The translations under genes and the position numbers were made by a program. A model generated the notes under the pieces. The model was not told the origin of the DNA. It saw nothing but the letters and a program-made list of their open reading frames with translations, and did not search any database. 64,000 nt of DNA from Nodosilinea sp. FACHB-141 (GTDB taxonomy: Bacteria > Cyanobacteriota > Cyanobacteriia > Phormidesmidales > Phormidesmidaceae): the NCBI RefSeq assembly GCF_014696135.1, contig NZ_JACJPP010000003.1, positions 1-64,000 of the forward strand, in the 5' to 3' direction. This document shows positions 63,741 to 64,000 of this stretch, in pieces (position 1 is the stretch's first letter; each line of letters begins with the position of its first letter).

Positions 63741-64000
63741 ATGGCTCAACTTTTGCAGCGATCGCGCAGACCAATCTACAAGCAGGCTAATTCTGCTGGG
63801 TTCACGCTGATTGAAGGATTGATTGTGGTGGTGATTATGGGGCTGATGGCGGCGATCGCGGCCCCCTCATGGTTTAGTTTTGTGCAACAGCGCAAGATCA
63901 ACGCCACCCAAGACATGGTGTATCAGGGAATGCGGGCTACCCAGGCCGATGCGATGCAGCAGCGCCACGATCGCCGCTTCAGTATTCGCGATCGCAACGG
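63741..64000 (+). CDS. Type IV pilin-like protein, truncated by the window edge
   Basis: An open frame from the ATG at 63741 runs to the window end. A basic leader of about 19 residues ends in the prepilin peptidase site AGFTLIE, followed by a hydrophobic helix GLIVVVIMGLMAAIAAPSW. This is the class III signal of type IV pilins and of GspH/FimT-like minor pilins. Only 86 codons are visible, so the subtype cannot be fixed. Such proteins contribute to motility or DNA uptake. Confidence 0.85.
   Translation, partial: MAQLLQRSRRPIYKQANSAGFTLIEGLIVVVIMGLMAAIAAPSWFSFVQQRKINATQDMVYQGMRATQADAMQQRHDRRFSIRDRN

Overview
The window looks like chromosomal DNA of a filamentous-type cyanobacterium. The octamer GCGATCGC (the HIP1 repeat of cyanobacterial genomes) occurs throughout, GC content is high, and many genes have typical cyanobacterial partners or architectures: a fused nucleotidyltransferase/phosphomannomutase, UPF0182, DUF4079, DUF4168 and DUF3095 proteins, an Rcp1-like response regulator, multi-PAS kinases and a coiled-coil/TPR envelope protein. 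Genus cannot be fixed from sequence alone; a Leptolyngbya/Nodosilinea/Phormidium-like organism is a guess. No rRNA, tRNA, CRISPR array, intact insertion sequence or prophage was found.

Layout. 1-885 has no clear gene and carries a hairpin terminator for something upstream. 886-2837 is a MerR-like/VWA pair. 3052-9816 is the most unusual block: a LysR regulator fused to an ABC-type substrate-binding domain faces an AprA-like flavoprotein, an AprB-like 2x[4Fe-4S] ferredoxin, a HEAT-repeat protein and an Mrp/ApbC ATPase. I infer an organosulfur or related redox pathway with its own Fe-S assembly help. 9985-13644 encodes a heterodimeric ABC exporter. 13901-19128 holds a small membrane protein, an SDR, a MocR regulator and a divergent GNAT/GNAT/transglutaminase/PNPOx-like group. 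19348-20633 is a frameshifted DUF3095 gene. 21103-24098 couples ssb to the fused sugar nucleotidyltransferase. 24418-29134 has a small membrane protein coupled to a methyltransferase, an SH3 lipoprotein, a tiny secreted Cys peptide, a class A beta-lactamase-like protein and a TrmJ-like methylase.

29324-37843 includes an OmpR-type regulator, two related membrane-anchored helical-repeat proteins that bracket gcvT-gcvH, and a diguanylate cyclase whose sensor domain matches the copper/ethylene-binding domain of plant ETR1. 38332-44821 is a tightly overlapping signalling operon: 7-PAS histidine kinase, Rcp1-like receiver, and receiver-PAS-GGDEF-EAL protein. 44896-57734 has a SagB-like double nitroreductase, a pentapeptide-repeat protein, a coiled-coil/TPR protein, an SGNH hydrolase, a GT2 glycosyltransferase, a lipoprotein, UPF0182 and DUF4079. 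57943-63433 ends with a possible TIR-like protein, a GST, a TetR regulator, a DUF4168 protein and the glutathione-dependent formaldehyde pair (fghA, adhC). A type IV pilin-like gene is cut by the window edge.

Intergenic DNA is rich in three families of imperfect palindromes, often placed between convergent genes, and one complete MITE-like element with perfect 13-bp terminal inverted repeats. Second messenger signalling (two GGDEF proteins, one with EAL), redox enzymes and envelope proteins are the recurring themes.
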